From assembly GCF_034653355.1 (NCBI RefSeq), contig NZ_JAYEER010000004.1, forward strand, positions 620,001-684,000: a stretch of DNA of 64,000 nt, given 5' to 3'. The notes under the pieces are model-generated. The model worked only from the letters and a program-made list of their open reading frames with translations. It had not been told where the DNA came from and did no database searches. The position numbers were made by a program, and so were the translations under genes. Positions within the stretch are counted from its first letter, which is position 1; each line of letters starts with the position of its first letter. This DNA comes from Nitrospirillum sp034653355. GTDB lineage: Bacteria > Pseudomonadota > Alphaproteobacteria > Azospirillales > Azospirillaceae. This document shows positions 8,244 to 20,645 of the stretch, one piece after another.

Positions 8244-8873
8244 ATGAGCAAGGGTGTCCGCACGCGCGCCGCCATCCTGGGTGAGGCCTTGAGCCTCATG
8301 AGCACGGATGGACTGTCAGGCCTCACCATCGGCCTGTTGGCGGAGCGTACCGGTCTGTCGAAAAGCGGGCTGTTCGCCCATTTCGGGTCCAAGGAGCAGC
8401 TGCAGGTGGCGGTGCTGCAGGAGGCCCAGGCCTGCTTCACCACCCATGTCATCCGGCCGGTGCTGCACCTGCCGCGCGGCCTGCCGCGGCTGGAGTTTTT
8501 CGCCGAAGGCTGGTGGGCATGGAACCGCTCACCCCCCTTTCCGGGCGGCTGTCCCATCCAGGCGGCCAGCCTGGAACTGGACGATCGGCCGGGACCCCTG
8601 CGGGATGAGATCGCGGGGGCGCAGCGCCGCCTGCGGGCCTTCATCCGGCAGGGGGCCGCCATGGCGGTGACGGCGGGGCATTTCCGTCCCGACCTCGACT
8701 GCACCCTGTTCGCGTTCCAGATGGTGGGTATCGCCTTCGCCCAGACCATGACCTGCCGTCTGCTGGGCGAACCGGAGGGATTGGACTTCGTCCGCCGCGC
8801 CTGGCGCCTCCAGGTGGACGGCGCCTTGGGCGCCTCACAGAATCAAACGGGAGAGATGAACCATGTCGAGTGA
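8244..8873 (+). CDS. TetR/AcrR family transcriptional regulator
   Basis: A 209-residue repressor. The N-terminal DNA-binding domain reads TRAAILGEALSLMSTDGLSGLTI...LAERTGLSKSGLFAHFGSKEQL (residues about 7-53), with the recognition helix LSKSGLFAHF. The C-terminal ligand domain is TetR_C-like. It overlaps the thiolase start by 11 bases and shares its promoter, so it likely controls thiolase expression in response to a fatty or acyl compound; the ligand is not known. No Shine-Dalgarno sequence precedes the ATG, in line with the predicted leaderless start. Confidence 0.9.
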   Translation: MSKGVRTRAAILGEALSLMSTDGLSGLTIGLLAERTGLSKSGLFAHFGSKEQLQVAVLQEAQACFTTHVIRPVLHLPRGLPRLEFFAEGWWAWNRSPPFPGGCPIQAASLELDDRPGPLRDEIAGAQRRLRAFIRQGAAMAVTAGHFRPDLDCTLFAFQMVGIAFAQTMTCRLLGEPEGLDFVRRAWRLQVDGALGASQNQTGEMNHVE

Positions 8874-10050
8874 TCCGATTGTCATCGTCAGCGCCGCCCG
8901 CACCGCCATGGGCGGCATGATGGGCGACTTGTCCAGCCTGCCGGCCGCCCAGCTGGGAGCTGCCGCCGTGAAGGCGGCGGTGGACCGCGCCGGCCTCAGC
9001 CCCGACGCCATCGATGAGGTGGTGATGGGCTGTGTGCTGCAGGCTGGCCAGGGCCAGGCGCCCGGCCGCCAGGCGGCGCTGGCAGCCGGCCTGCCGCAGT
9101 CCGTGCCGTGCAGCACCCTGAACAAGATGTGCGGCAGCGGCATGAAGGCGGCCATGGTGGCCCATGACCTGCTGGTGGCGGGCAGTGTCGACATCGCGCT
9201 GGCCGGCGGCATGGAAAGCATGTCCAACGCCCCCTACCTGCTGGACCGGGCGCGCGGCGGCTATCGCTACGGCCACGCCACCATCTACGACCACATGGCG
9301 CTGGATGGGCTGGAGGACGCCTACGACCGCGGCCGCGCCATGGGCACCTTCGCCGAGGACACGGCCAGCCATTACCAGTTCACCCGCGAGATGCAGGACG
9401 CCTACGCCATCGAAAGCCTGCGCCGCGCCAAGGCGGCGGTGGAGAACGGCTGGTTCGACGGTGAGACGGTGGGCGTCACGGTGAAGGGCAAGGCCGGCGA
9501 CGTCGTTATCAATCGGGATGAGCAGCCGCTGAAGGGCAAGCCGGAGAAGATTTCCACCCTGAAGACTCCCTTCCGCAAGGACGGCACGGTGACGGCGGCC
9601 AGCAGCGCCAGCATCAGCGACGGTGCCGCCGCCCTGGTGCTGACCCGCGCCAGCGTGGCGGAAAAGCGTGGCCTGACGCCGCTGGCCCGCATCGTCGGCC
9701 ACGCCAGCCATGCCCGCGCCCCCAACTGGTTCACCACCGCCCCCATCGGCGCCATCGAGACCCTGTTCGCCAAGACCGGCTGGTCCGCCCGCGATGTCGA
9801 CCTGTTCGAGATCAATGAGGCCTTCGCCGTGGTGCCCATGGCGGCGATGCGGGAATTCGACATTCCCCACGAGAAGGTCAACGTCCATGGCGGCGCCTGC
9901 GCCCTGGGCCACCCCATCGGCGCTTCGGGCGCCCGCATCCTGGTGACCTTGCTGGCGGCGCTGCAGCGCTACGGCCAGACCCGGGGCGTGGCCAGCCTGT
10001 GCATCGGCGGCGGCGAAGCCACGGCCGTGGCCATCGAGCGTCTCAACTGA
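8863..10050 (+). CDS. Acetyl-CoA C-acyltransferase (thiolase)
   Basis: A 395-residue thiolase that condenses or cleaves acyl-CoA with acetyl-CoA. The nucleophilic cysteine is C90 in NKMCGSGM. NEAFA, the GGACALGHPIGASGAR histidine motif and the second catalytic cysteine in CIGGGEA are all present, so the enzyme should be active. A biosynthetic acetoacetyl-CoA role or a beta-oxidation role are both possible; no phaB or fadB is adjacent. GGAGAG lies 8 bases before the ATG, inside the upstream TetR gene. A GC-rich hairpin without a T-run (10095-10123) follows the gene. Confidence 0.93.
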   Translation: MSSDPIVIVSAARTAMGGMMGDLSSLPAAQLGAAAVKAAVDRAGLSPDAIDEVVMGCVLQAGQGQAPGRQAALAAGLPQSVPCSTLNKMCGSGMKAAMVAHDLLVAGSVDIALAGGMESMSNAPYLLDRARGGYRYGHATIYDHMALDGLEDAYDRGRAMGTFAEDTASHYQFTREMQDAYAIESLRRAKAAVENGWFDGETVGVTVKGKAGDVVINRDEQPLKGKPEKISTLKTPFRKDGTVTAASSASISDGAAALVLTRASVAEKRGLTPLARIVGHASHARAPNWFTTAPIGAIETLFAKTGWSARDVDLFEINEAFAVVPMAAMREFDIPHEKVNVHGGACALGHPIGASGARILVTLLAALQRYGQTRGVASLCIGGGEATAVAIERLN

Positions 10051-10149
10051 CATCCATCCACGCTGGACCTGGTCCGGCGAGTGGGCATACTGGCGGGCGG
10101 CCGTGCCGAGGGTGCGGCCGCCCGAATAACATGGGGGAGGGGACCTGTG

Positions 10150-10753
10150 ATGGCAGCGCAGCCCTTGGACTTCTATTTCGACTTCGCCTCGCCCTACGGC
10201 TATTTCGCCGCCATGGCGATCGATGAACTGGCGGCCCGCCATGGCCGCGCCGTTGCCTGGCATCCCATCCTGCTGGGGGCGGTGTTCAAGAGCGCGGGCG
10301 TCACGGCCACGGTGTTGCGCCCCTTGCAGGGCGACTACCTGCGCCATGACGTCGTGCGCTCGGCCAGGTACTACGGCCTGCCGCTTACCTGGCCCGAGGT
10401 GATGCCGATCAATGCCGTGGCCTCCTCCCGCGCCTATTACTGGACGGCCGCACGAGACGTCGACTTGGCGCGGAGCTTGGCGAAGGCGCTGTACCGCGCC
10501 CATTGGCAGGAGGGGCGGGACATTTCCGGAGTGGACGCGGTGGCGGAAGTCGCCACCGGCATCGGCATGGATGCGGACGACCTCAAGGCCGGCATGCAGG
10601 AGCCAGCGGTGAAGGACGCGCTGCGCGCCGCCACCGACGCCGCCATGGCCCGGGGCGTCTTCGGTTCCCCCTTCATCTTCGTGGATGGGGAGGGGTTCTG
10701 GGGGGCACGGCCTGGTGCAGGTGGAACGCTGGCTGGCGCAGGGCGGCTGGTGA
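10150..10753 (+). CDS. DsbA-family 2-hydroxychromene-2-carboxylate isomerase-like protein, frameshifted near its C terminus
   Basis: The thioredoxin-fold GST-kappa-like enzyme starts with LDFYFDFASPYGYF and contains VFGSPFIFVDGEGFWG, the hallmarks of HCCA isomerase homologues, which act on aromatic degradation intermediates or glutathione conjugates. After FWG the frame runs on to 10812 with an unrelated, proline-rich end. Removing one G from the six-G run at 10700-10705 restores the expected ending (HGLVQVERWLAQGGW) with a TGA at 10751-10753. So a one-base insertion, real or from assembly, replaces the last 15 residues. A GGGAGGGG Shine-Dalgarno supports ATG 10150. Confidence 0.85.
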
Positions 10754-10808
10754 TGAACGCGACCACCCCCCGCCCCGTTCCCCCCGGCGGCGGCGCAAGC
10801 GTACCCTG

Positions 10809-11711
10809 GTGACGCCCATCGTCCTGACGGTGGGGTTGCTGGCCCTGATTTCGCTGACCATCCAAGGGGCGGATCCGGGCCTGATGCTGGCGCTGCTGGG
10901 CGCGGTGGTGGTGGTGGTGGGGACCTGTCACCTGCTGTTCCCCGGCAGCCGCTTCTTCACCATCGGCTTGGCCAACTTCGTCGGCATCTACGCCATCATC
11001 TTCGAGTTCTTCGTCGAGGCGCATTTCTCGCAGTTGCCGCCGGGCCTGCTGGGGCTGGGCTTCGTCCTGCCATTGGCCGCTTTCCTGGCCGGCGTGGTGA
11101 TTCGGCGCGAAGGCATTCGCGCCATCGTCCAGGCGCGGCCGGAGGGCAACACCAGGCGGCGCGACCTGCGACGCTTCGGCCGCGCCTTTGGCTGGGTGGT
11201 GCCGCTGGGCCTGGTGGGGGCGGCCACCTTCCTGCTGACCCCGGAAACGCCCCAGCCCGTGGTGCGCGACGCCTTCTTTGCCGCCATGGGCTTCATCGCC
11301 TTCATCGTGCTGCTGGTCAGCTACGATGTGGTGGTGCTGCTGTTGGAGACGGGCCTGCTGTTCGAGGAGTTTTTCGAGCAGGTGGCCGGCCTGGCGGAGC
11401 CGGCCTTCGCCTTCTTCACCTTCTATTCCCTGCTGGTGATCGTCTTCGCCGCCCTCTACACGGTGGTGGACCGCTTCTCCCCCGTCAGCCAGTTCATGAT
11501 CGGCGGCGCGCCGCAGAAGATCGGATTCGCGGAGAGCCTTTATTTCTCCGTCGTCACCCTGTCGACCGTCGGCTATGGCGACATCGTGCCGGTGGGCAGC
11601 TTCATCCGTCTGATCGTGGCGGCCGAGGTCATCGTCGGCATGTTGCTGTTGCTGTTCGGATTCAACGCCATCTTCAGCTACTCCAGCAGCCGCCGGCCGC
11701 CCGACCGCTGA
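10809..11711 (+). CDS. Potassium channel family membrane protein (start unresolved)
   Basis: The protein has about six hydrophobic segments and ends with a pore region containing the K+ selectivity filter TVGYGD (LYFSVVTLSTVGYGDIVPVG) between the last two helices, so it is a tetrameric potassium channel without an obvious regulatory domain. The frame is open upstream and includes a basic stretch RRRRKR just before the first helix, which fits a cytoplasmic N terminus, but no ATG or GTG occurs in that frame before GTG 10809. The ATG at 10753, overlapping the isomerase stop as TGATG, is in another frame. A missing base in the C-rich tract at 10765-10786 would join the two. Confidence 0.8.
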   Translation: MTPIVLTVGLLALISLTIQGADPGLMLALLGAVVVVVGTCHLLFPGSRFFTIGLANFVGIYAIIFEFFVEAHFSQLPPGLLGLGFVLPLAAFLAGVVIRREGIRAIVQARPEGNTRRRDLRRFGRAFGWVVPLGLVGAATFLLTPETPQPVVRDAFFAAMGFIAFIVLLVSYDVVVLLLETGLLFEEFFEQVAGLAEPAFAFFTFYSLLVIVFAALYTVVDRFSPVSQFMIGGAPQKIGFAESLYFSVVTLSTVGYGDIVPVGSFIRLIVAAEVIVGMLLLLFGFNAIFSYSSSRRPPDR

Positions 11712-11844
11712 ACCCAGGGTCCCCTAGGGATGGCGGCACGTGGCCTTGCCGTTGGTCGCCAAGAAACATCACTGGTGCCGGCGTCAAAAAAGTCTTAACG
11801 CTTCTCTGATAGGGGTGGGGACCTGAAAGCCGCGTAAGGGCGGG

Positions 11845-12231
11845 GTGACCACCCTGGCGCGGGGCCTGAAACTTGAGGGGCGGGATGCCGTGAGCCGGTC
11901 GATCGAGGGCGTCACCAACTGGATGCACCTATTCCGTTGGATCGTGAAGCTGATCCGCGACGACTACGGCGTCGACGAGAAAATCCTGACCCGCACCGCC
12001 GTGCTGGAGACCGACTGCGGCCTCAGCATCGAGCAGGTGGAAGAGGTGCTGGACACCGTCGCCGACAGCTTCGCCATCCGCTTCCCCCAGGGCACCCTGG
12101 ATGAGGTGCTGAAACTGGAAGAGCTGTGCCTGCTGGCCGCGTGGCTGAAGGGCATGTTCAAGCGGCCGGAATTCATCTCCGACGGTTTCGAGGCCAAGTG
12201 CCGCGCCCTGAACGCCTCGGTCGGGGCGTAG
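11845..12231 (+). CDS. Small helical protein of unknown function
   Basis: A 128-residue protein from a GTG start (AAGGG lies just upstream). After about 25 variable residues it is almost entirely predicted helix and acidic: LETDCGLSIEQVEEVLDTVADSF and LKLEELCLLAAWLKGMFKRPEFIS. The short acidic helices with a DCGLS segment faintly recall acyl-carrier-like proteins, but no clear phosphopantetheine site is visible, so no function is claimed. The preceding 133 bases contain no recognisable element. It lies between the potassium channel and DUF1489 on the same strand. Confidence 0.6.
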   Translation: MTTLARGLKLEGRDAVSRSIEGVTNWMHLFRWIVKLIRDDYGVDEKILTRTAVLETDCGLSIEQVEEVLDTVADSFAIRFPQGTLDEVLKLEELCLLAAWLKGMFKRPEFISDGFEAKCRALNASVGA

Positions 12232-12377
12232 TTGTTCCTTGGATGTCGGGCTTAGGCCCCGCTTATGATCCGCTTGAGGATCACCCCTTGAGGACCGCCC
12301 CTGTGACGGGGCGCCTTGACCCTCAGGCTTAAGCTCGTAGTCTCAACCCCCCGATAGACACCGGCCTTGTTGAGACC

Positions 12378-12806
12378 ATGCCCTTACATATGCTGCGCCT
12401 TGCCGTGGGCGCCCCCGACCTTGCCGACATGCGCGACTGGCGCAACCGCAACCAGATGGACTGGCACGGCCACCGGGTGGTGCCCACCTATACCCGCCGC
12501 ATGCCCACGCGCACGGCGGAGCTGCTGGACGGCGGCTCCCTCTATTGGGTGGTGAAGGGCATCCTGTGCTGCCGCGCCCGTTTCGTCGGTTTCGATCTCA
12601 TGCGCTCGCCCGAGGGGGATGAGGTCTGCCGCATGCTGTTGGATACCGAACTCGTGGAAACCGTGCCCCAGCCCAAGCGCCCCTTCCAGGGGTGGCGCTA
12701 TCTGAAGCTGGAGGACGCGCCGCCCGATCTGGACCAGGCGGGTGGCGGGGGGCAGGACCTGCCGCCCCATATATTGGCGGAACTGCGCCAGTTGGGTCTG
12801 GCCTAA
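12378..12806 (+). CDS. DUF1489 family protein
   Basis: A 142-residue protein typical of alphaproteobacteria. The DUF1489 features are clear: the MPLHMLRLAVGAPDL N terminus, LLDGGSLYWVVKG at about residues 50-62, and FQGWRYLKLEDAPPDL near the end. The family has no known function; the conserved SLYWV and GWRYL segments suggest a compact enzyme-like or RNA-associated fold, which is inference. The stretch before it (12232-12377) has two small hairpins (12268-12282, 12296-12313) without T-runs. It is the last protein gene before the rRNA operon. Confidence 0.9.
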   Translation: MPLHMLRLAVGAPDLADMRDWRNRNQMDWHGHRVVPTYTRRMPTRTAELLDGGSLYWVVKGILCCRARFVGFDLMRSPEGDEVCRMLLDTELVETVPQPKRPFQGWRYLKLEDAPPDLDQAGGGGQDLPPHILAELRQLGLA

Positions 12807-12874
12807 ACCGCTGCTTCTCCTGTTGGCCTGCGGGCTTTGGGATGGTTTCCGGATAGGGGCTACGCCGCGTTTCG

Positions 12875-12933
12875 AAAAAAGTGAGGGGCAGGCGAAAAAA
12901 GCAGTAGACAGCCCCCCGGTGAGGTCACTATAA
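12875..12933 (+). promoter_or_regulatory. rRNA operon promoter with UP-like A-tracts
   Basis: Two A6 tracts (12875-12880 and 12895-12900) lie just upstream of a -35-like TAGACA (12905-12910), a 17-base spacer and a -10-like CTATAA (12928-12933). A GC-rich discriminator (CCCCGTTC) follows, the layout expected for a stringently controlled rRNA promoter. A possible boxA antitermination element, TGCTCTGAAT, is at 13262-13271. The rest of 12807-13382 (leader) holds no gene that I can support. Confidence 0.65.
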
Positions 12934-13382
12934 CCCCGTTCACCGACGCGGCGGGCGACAACGAACGGCGCGACGGCGAAGCGATCCCTGAGTTCTGGCG
13001 GTTGACGTTGGAGACTGAGGGGTTGCGGTTCTGGCGGCGAGGCCGCTGGACGACATGGAATTCGCCCTTCCTGTCCGGGTTTGGGTTGGTCCTCTAGGGG
13101 GACCGGCCGGGGACGGGGTTGTGGCCTTGGGCGCTGTTCGCGTTTGGGCCACGGGTTCTTGAACAAGTGAACGTCTTGAGAAGGGATGCGCAGACGGCGG
13201 TTCCGATGCTGGGTCCAGTATGGGCACAACATGGAAACGATCGAAGCGCATCTTAAGAACATGCTCTGAATATGTCCCTTCAGCGATGAGGGGAACAGGA
13301 ACGGACTTGGGTTTGAGGTGCCGACTGAGGTTGGTTTCCGTCGAGGTTCTGGTGGGCGCGAGCCCGCTACCGGAACCGCATT

Positions 13383-14903
<1,521 letters not shown>

Positions 14904-15031
14904 CGCCCGCGCTGGGTCCGCGGCTTGTCTAATCATAGACGAGCGTGGCTTTAACCGGCCCGCAGGAGCCGCCGTCGGCGCATCCCTTCTCCAGACCCTT
15001 TGAACGGCACGAGGTTAACCCTCGGTCCCGT

Positions 15032-15108
15032 GGGCTAGTAGCTCAGCTGGTTAGAGCGCGCGCTTGATAAGCGTGAGGTCGCAAGTTCAAATCTTGCCTG
15101 GCCCACCA
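15032..15108 (+). tRNA. tRNA-Ile (anticodon GAT)
   Basis: A 77-nt tRNA in the 16S-23S spacer, with acceptor GGGCTAG, D arm GCTCAGCTGGTTAGAGC, anticodon GAT at 15066-15068 in loop TTGATAA, T arm GTTCAAATC and encoded CCA at 15106-15108. This is the normal first spacer tRNA in alphaproteobacteria. Confidence 0.98.
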
Positions 15109-15136
15109 CTCTATCCCCAGCATCCGATGTCAGATC

Positions 15137-15212
15137 GGGGGCGTAGCTCAGTTGGGAGAGCGCGTGCTTTGCAAGCATGAGGTCGTCGGTTCGATCCCGA
15201 TCGCCTCCACCA
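15137..15212 (+). tRNA. tRNA-Ala (anticodon TGC)
   Basis: A 76-nt tRNA with acceptor GGGGGCG paired to CGCCTCC (one G-T pair), anticodon TGC at 15170-15172 in loop TTTGCAA, T arm GTTCGATCC and encoded CCA. The 282-base stretch from here to the 23S start holds no further gene; it should carry the 23S processing stem. Confidence 0.98.
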
Positions 15213-15494
15213 TCTGGTGTTGAGGCTGGGAGAGAGCAGCAAGGGTCTGTTGATAAGACGTAAGCGAAGAGATTACAGGCGAGGCGCTGATGCGATCGCC
15301 TGTTGATCGTCTCCGAGGAGAGGATCAGGGGTCTTGGACATTGTGAAGAGGGTCTAGTGTAACCGAGGACCATTCCCGGTTCCGTGGCAACCACACGACA
15401 TGTGGGGAAACGGTGCTGGCGAATGACCTTCTGAAGTTTTGTTGGTGCGAACTGGCGATGGGCTTGTCCCTGCGCGAGGGAGCGCTGACGGTGT

Positions 15495-18248
<2,754 letters not shown>

Positions 18249-18362
18249 CCGCCTCCCCCGCGCAGCGGCAAACCCATCGCCCAAGCGCATCCAGCAAAAC
18301 AGACAGAAGCACGGGTTACACGAGAGCAGCAAAGCCCAACCGCACACGTGTGCGCCTGATCG

Positions 18363-18480
18363 ATCTGGTGGTCATAGCGGGGGTCAATACACCCGATCCC
18401 ATCCCGAACTCGGCCGTGAAAACCCCCAGCGCCAATGGTACTGCGTCTTAAGACGTGGGAGAGTAGGTCGCCGCCAGGTC
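18363..18480 (+). rRNA. rrf: 5S ribosomal RNA
   Basis: About 118 nt. The 5' GATCTGGTGGTC pairs with the 3' GGTCGCCGCCAGGTC, and the internal CCCGATCCCATCCCGAACTCGG loop is the standard 5S signature. The ends are estimated from the terminal stem. It lies about 115 bases after the 23S. Confidence 0.93.
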
Positions 18481-18558
18481 CATCAGTCGCACACACCAAG
18501 CCCCGCCGCAGCTCAACAGACCCTCATCGCAATGCCCGCCTCCCCCAGCACACATTCC

Positions 18559-18635
<77 letters not shown>

Positions 18636-18640
18636 AATAC

Positions 18641-18676
18641 AAAACCCCCGCCCGCATAACGCAGGCGGGGGTTTTT
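18641..18676 (+). terminator. Rho-independent terminator of the rrn operon
   Basis: A 12-bp stem AAAACCCCCGCC (18641-18652) / GGCGGGGGTTTT (18664-18675) with an 11-base loop, ending in a T-run. It immediately follows tRNA-fMet. The A-tract/T-tract symmetry means it could also stop the convergent sigma factor gene on the other strand. Confidence 0.92.
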
Positions 18677-18714
18677 GCTGTGGGAACGTCCGACCACCCG
18701 ACGGCAATGGGTGG

Positions 18715-19323
18715 CTATAGTGCCGCTTCCGGGTGAGCCTCGTCCACGCTGGCGGCCAATTCCGCGTCGACGGACAGGGTATGCAGCAGCCAGGCGCGGG
18801 CCTTGATCCAGTCACGGCGCACGGTGCGGTCGGTGACGCCCAGGGCCTGGGCGGTTTCCAGTTCGCTGTAGCCGGCGAAGAAGCGGCATTCCACCACCCG
18901 TACCAGGCGCAGGTTCAGGGCGGCCAGGCGGCCCAGGGCATCGTTGACCTCCAGGATGCGGGCGTCACTCTCAGCAGGCCCGTGCGCCAACAGGTCGTCG
19001 TCCAGGGGCAGGGCGGCGGCCCCGCCGCCCCGCTTGGCGGCCAGACGGTCACGAGCGCGATTCACCAGGATGTGCCGCATGGCCAGGGCCGAGGCGCGCA
19101 AGAAGTGGCTGTGGTCGTTGAAGCCGGCGGTGCCGCGCAGCTTCAGATAGGCCTCATGGATCAGGGCCGTGGTCTGCAGCGTGTCACCGGCCGGCAGGCG
19201 CCGCCGTTCCCGCCGCGCCAGGCGGTGCAGGTCCTCATAGAACAGCGGCAACAGGGCGTCGGCCGTGCGGACGACTGCGGGATCGTCGCTGGGAACGAGC
19301 AAATCCTGGATGGTGTCGGACAT
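18715..19323 (-). CDS. ECF-type RNA polymerase sigma factor (kinase-associated class)
   Basis: A 202-residue sigma factor with region 2 (ALLPLFYEDLHRLARRERRRL...TALIHEAYLKL, HFLRASALAMRHILVNRARDR) and region 4 (VECRFFAGYSELETAQALGVTDRTVRRDWIKARAWL, about residues 145-180). The ALIHEAYLKL and MRHILVNRARDR segments match the Sigma70_ECF (PF07638) group that is often encoded beside Ser/Thr kinases, and a kinase gene lies 1.3 kb upstream on the same strand. No anti-sigma factor is adjacent, in line with phosphorylation control in that group, but control by this kinase is inference. Start ATG 19323 is chosen because the family N terminus begins there. Confidence 0.88.
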   Translation of the reverse strand: MSDTIQDLLVPSDDPAVVRTADALLPLFYEDLHRLARRERRRLPAGDTLQTTALIHEAYLKLRGTAGFNDHSHFLRASALAMRHILVNRARDRLAAKRGGGAAALPLDDDLLAHGPAESDARILEVNDALGRLAALNLRLVRVVECRFFAGYSELETAQALGVTDRTVRRDWIKARAWLLHTLSVDAELAASVDEAHPEAAL

Positions 19324-19472
19324 GAGGGGGGCGGGGCGACGGGGACTGGTGGAACGGTGAACGCGAGCCACGGTGCTAGCATAGCCGCACCTTACCGCGA
19401 TGCACCAATATCCGCGCGGCATCCGATGGCAGACCCCCATTCGCATAGGAAGCCGGTCCCGGTCAGCTCATT

Positions 19473-20510
19473 TCATCGCAATCCCCGCCGCCACGCCCCT
19501 GGCGGCTTGCCGACATGCTGGGTGAAGACGCGGGTCAGGTGGGACTGGTCGCTGAAACCGCAGGCCATGGCGATCTCCACCAGCGGCACGGTGGATTCAG
19601 CCAGCAGGCGCTTGGCGTGCTCCAGCCTACAGGCGGTGAGCCAGCGATGCGGCGTCTCACCCACCGACTGGCGGAAGGCCTGCAGGAAATAGCCGGAGGA
19701 CAGGCCCAGGGCCGCCGCGATTTCCCGCAGGGGTCGCCCGTCCTGAACGGAGGCCAGCAGCATCTCCTTGGCCAGCCGTTCCTGGCGGGGGCTGAGGCCG
19801 CCCCGCGTGCGCGGCTGGTTCTCAAGTCCGCCATAACGCTGCGCGATATGGGTGCACAGCGCCAGGATGACGTGCTCGACGAAGAAAGCCCCGCCGCCGT
19901 CCTGCTCCAGGGCCGGCAGCAGGCACGCGCCCAGACGCAGCGCGTCCTCGTCCACGCGGCCATCCGGACAGCTCAGGGCCGGTATGAGCCGGGCGTCGTA
20001 TCGCCGCGACAGCTCGTTCAGCGCCGCCCGGGGCATGCAGACCGCCAGCATGTCGAAAGCGGATGGGATCAGCCAGCGGGGCCGCTGATCCAGATGGACG
20101 ATGGAGACGCCGCCGGCGGCACAGGGACCGGCCACGGTCTCGCGCCCGCCGCGCCACGACCGATGGCCGGCCAGCGGGGTCAACTGCACCAGGACCAGGA
20201 AGGTGTCCTCAGGCTCGAACGGCAAGGTGGGACGCCCCTGGAGCCCCAGGCCGGCCACAGGGGAACGCAATCGTGTCACGCTCAAGCTGGCGTCGGCATG
20301 CCGGCAATCCACCGCCAGGCGCTTTCCCGCCGGCAGATGGAAACGCCGTGCCAGGTGGACGACCTGCGCGCTGGTCTTGTGGTCGCCCAGGCCGGCGCTA
20401 TCGTTGACGGACAGGTCCGTGATCTCTTCCCAGGCCGCTTCCGGCGGCAGGGCGTAGGGCGGATTCAAGGGGGCCGCGGTATAGTCGGCCTGGAGGGCGG
20501 GATACGACAT
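19473..20510 (-). CDS. AraC family transcriptional regulator
   Basis: A 345-residue regulator. The C-terminal 100 residues carry two helix-turn-helix units (PLREIAAALGLSSGYFLQAFRQSVGETPHRWL and PLVEIAMACGFSDQSHLTRVFTQHVGKPPGAWR), the standard AraC/XylS pair. The N-terminal 230 residues show no recognisable sugar-binding cupin signature. Start ATG 20510 is preceded by AAGGAAG at proper spacing; longer in-frame starts lack this. It sits between the Ser/Thr kinase gene and the ECF gene, same strand, with gaps of 135 and 149 bases, so co-transcription is possible but not assured. Confidence 0.92.
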   Translation of the reverse strand: MSYPALQADYTAAPLNPPYALPPEAAWEEITDLSVNDSAGLGDHKTSAQVVHLARRFHLPAGKRLAVDCRHADASLSVTRLRSPVAGLGLQGRPTLPFEPEDTFLVLVQLTPLAGHRSWRGGRETVAGPCAAGGVSIVHLDQRPRWLIPSAFDMLAVCMPRAALNELSRRYDARLIPALSCPDGRVDEDALRLGACLLPALEQDGGGAFFVEHVILALCTHIAQRYGGLENQPRTRGGLSPRQERLAKEMLLASVQDGRPLREIAAALGLSSGYFLQAFRQSVGETPHRWLTACRLEHAKRLLAESTVPLVEIAMACGFSDQSHLTRVFTQHVGKPPGAWRRGLR

Positions 20511-20645
20511 GTCCGGGACTTCCTTTCGGATGGCGCCGAGGCTTCCCCAATGGGCACTCCGTTCGGCCGGTGGGGTTCGGCGGGTGGGCACACCCGAGGA
20601 AAAACCCGGCCGCTGGACCAAACCGGACAGGGACATATAAATTTT

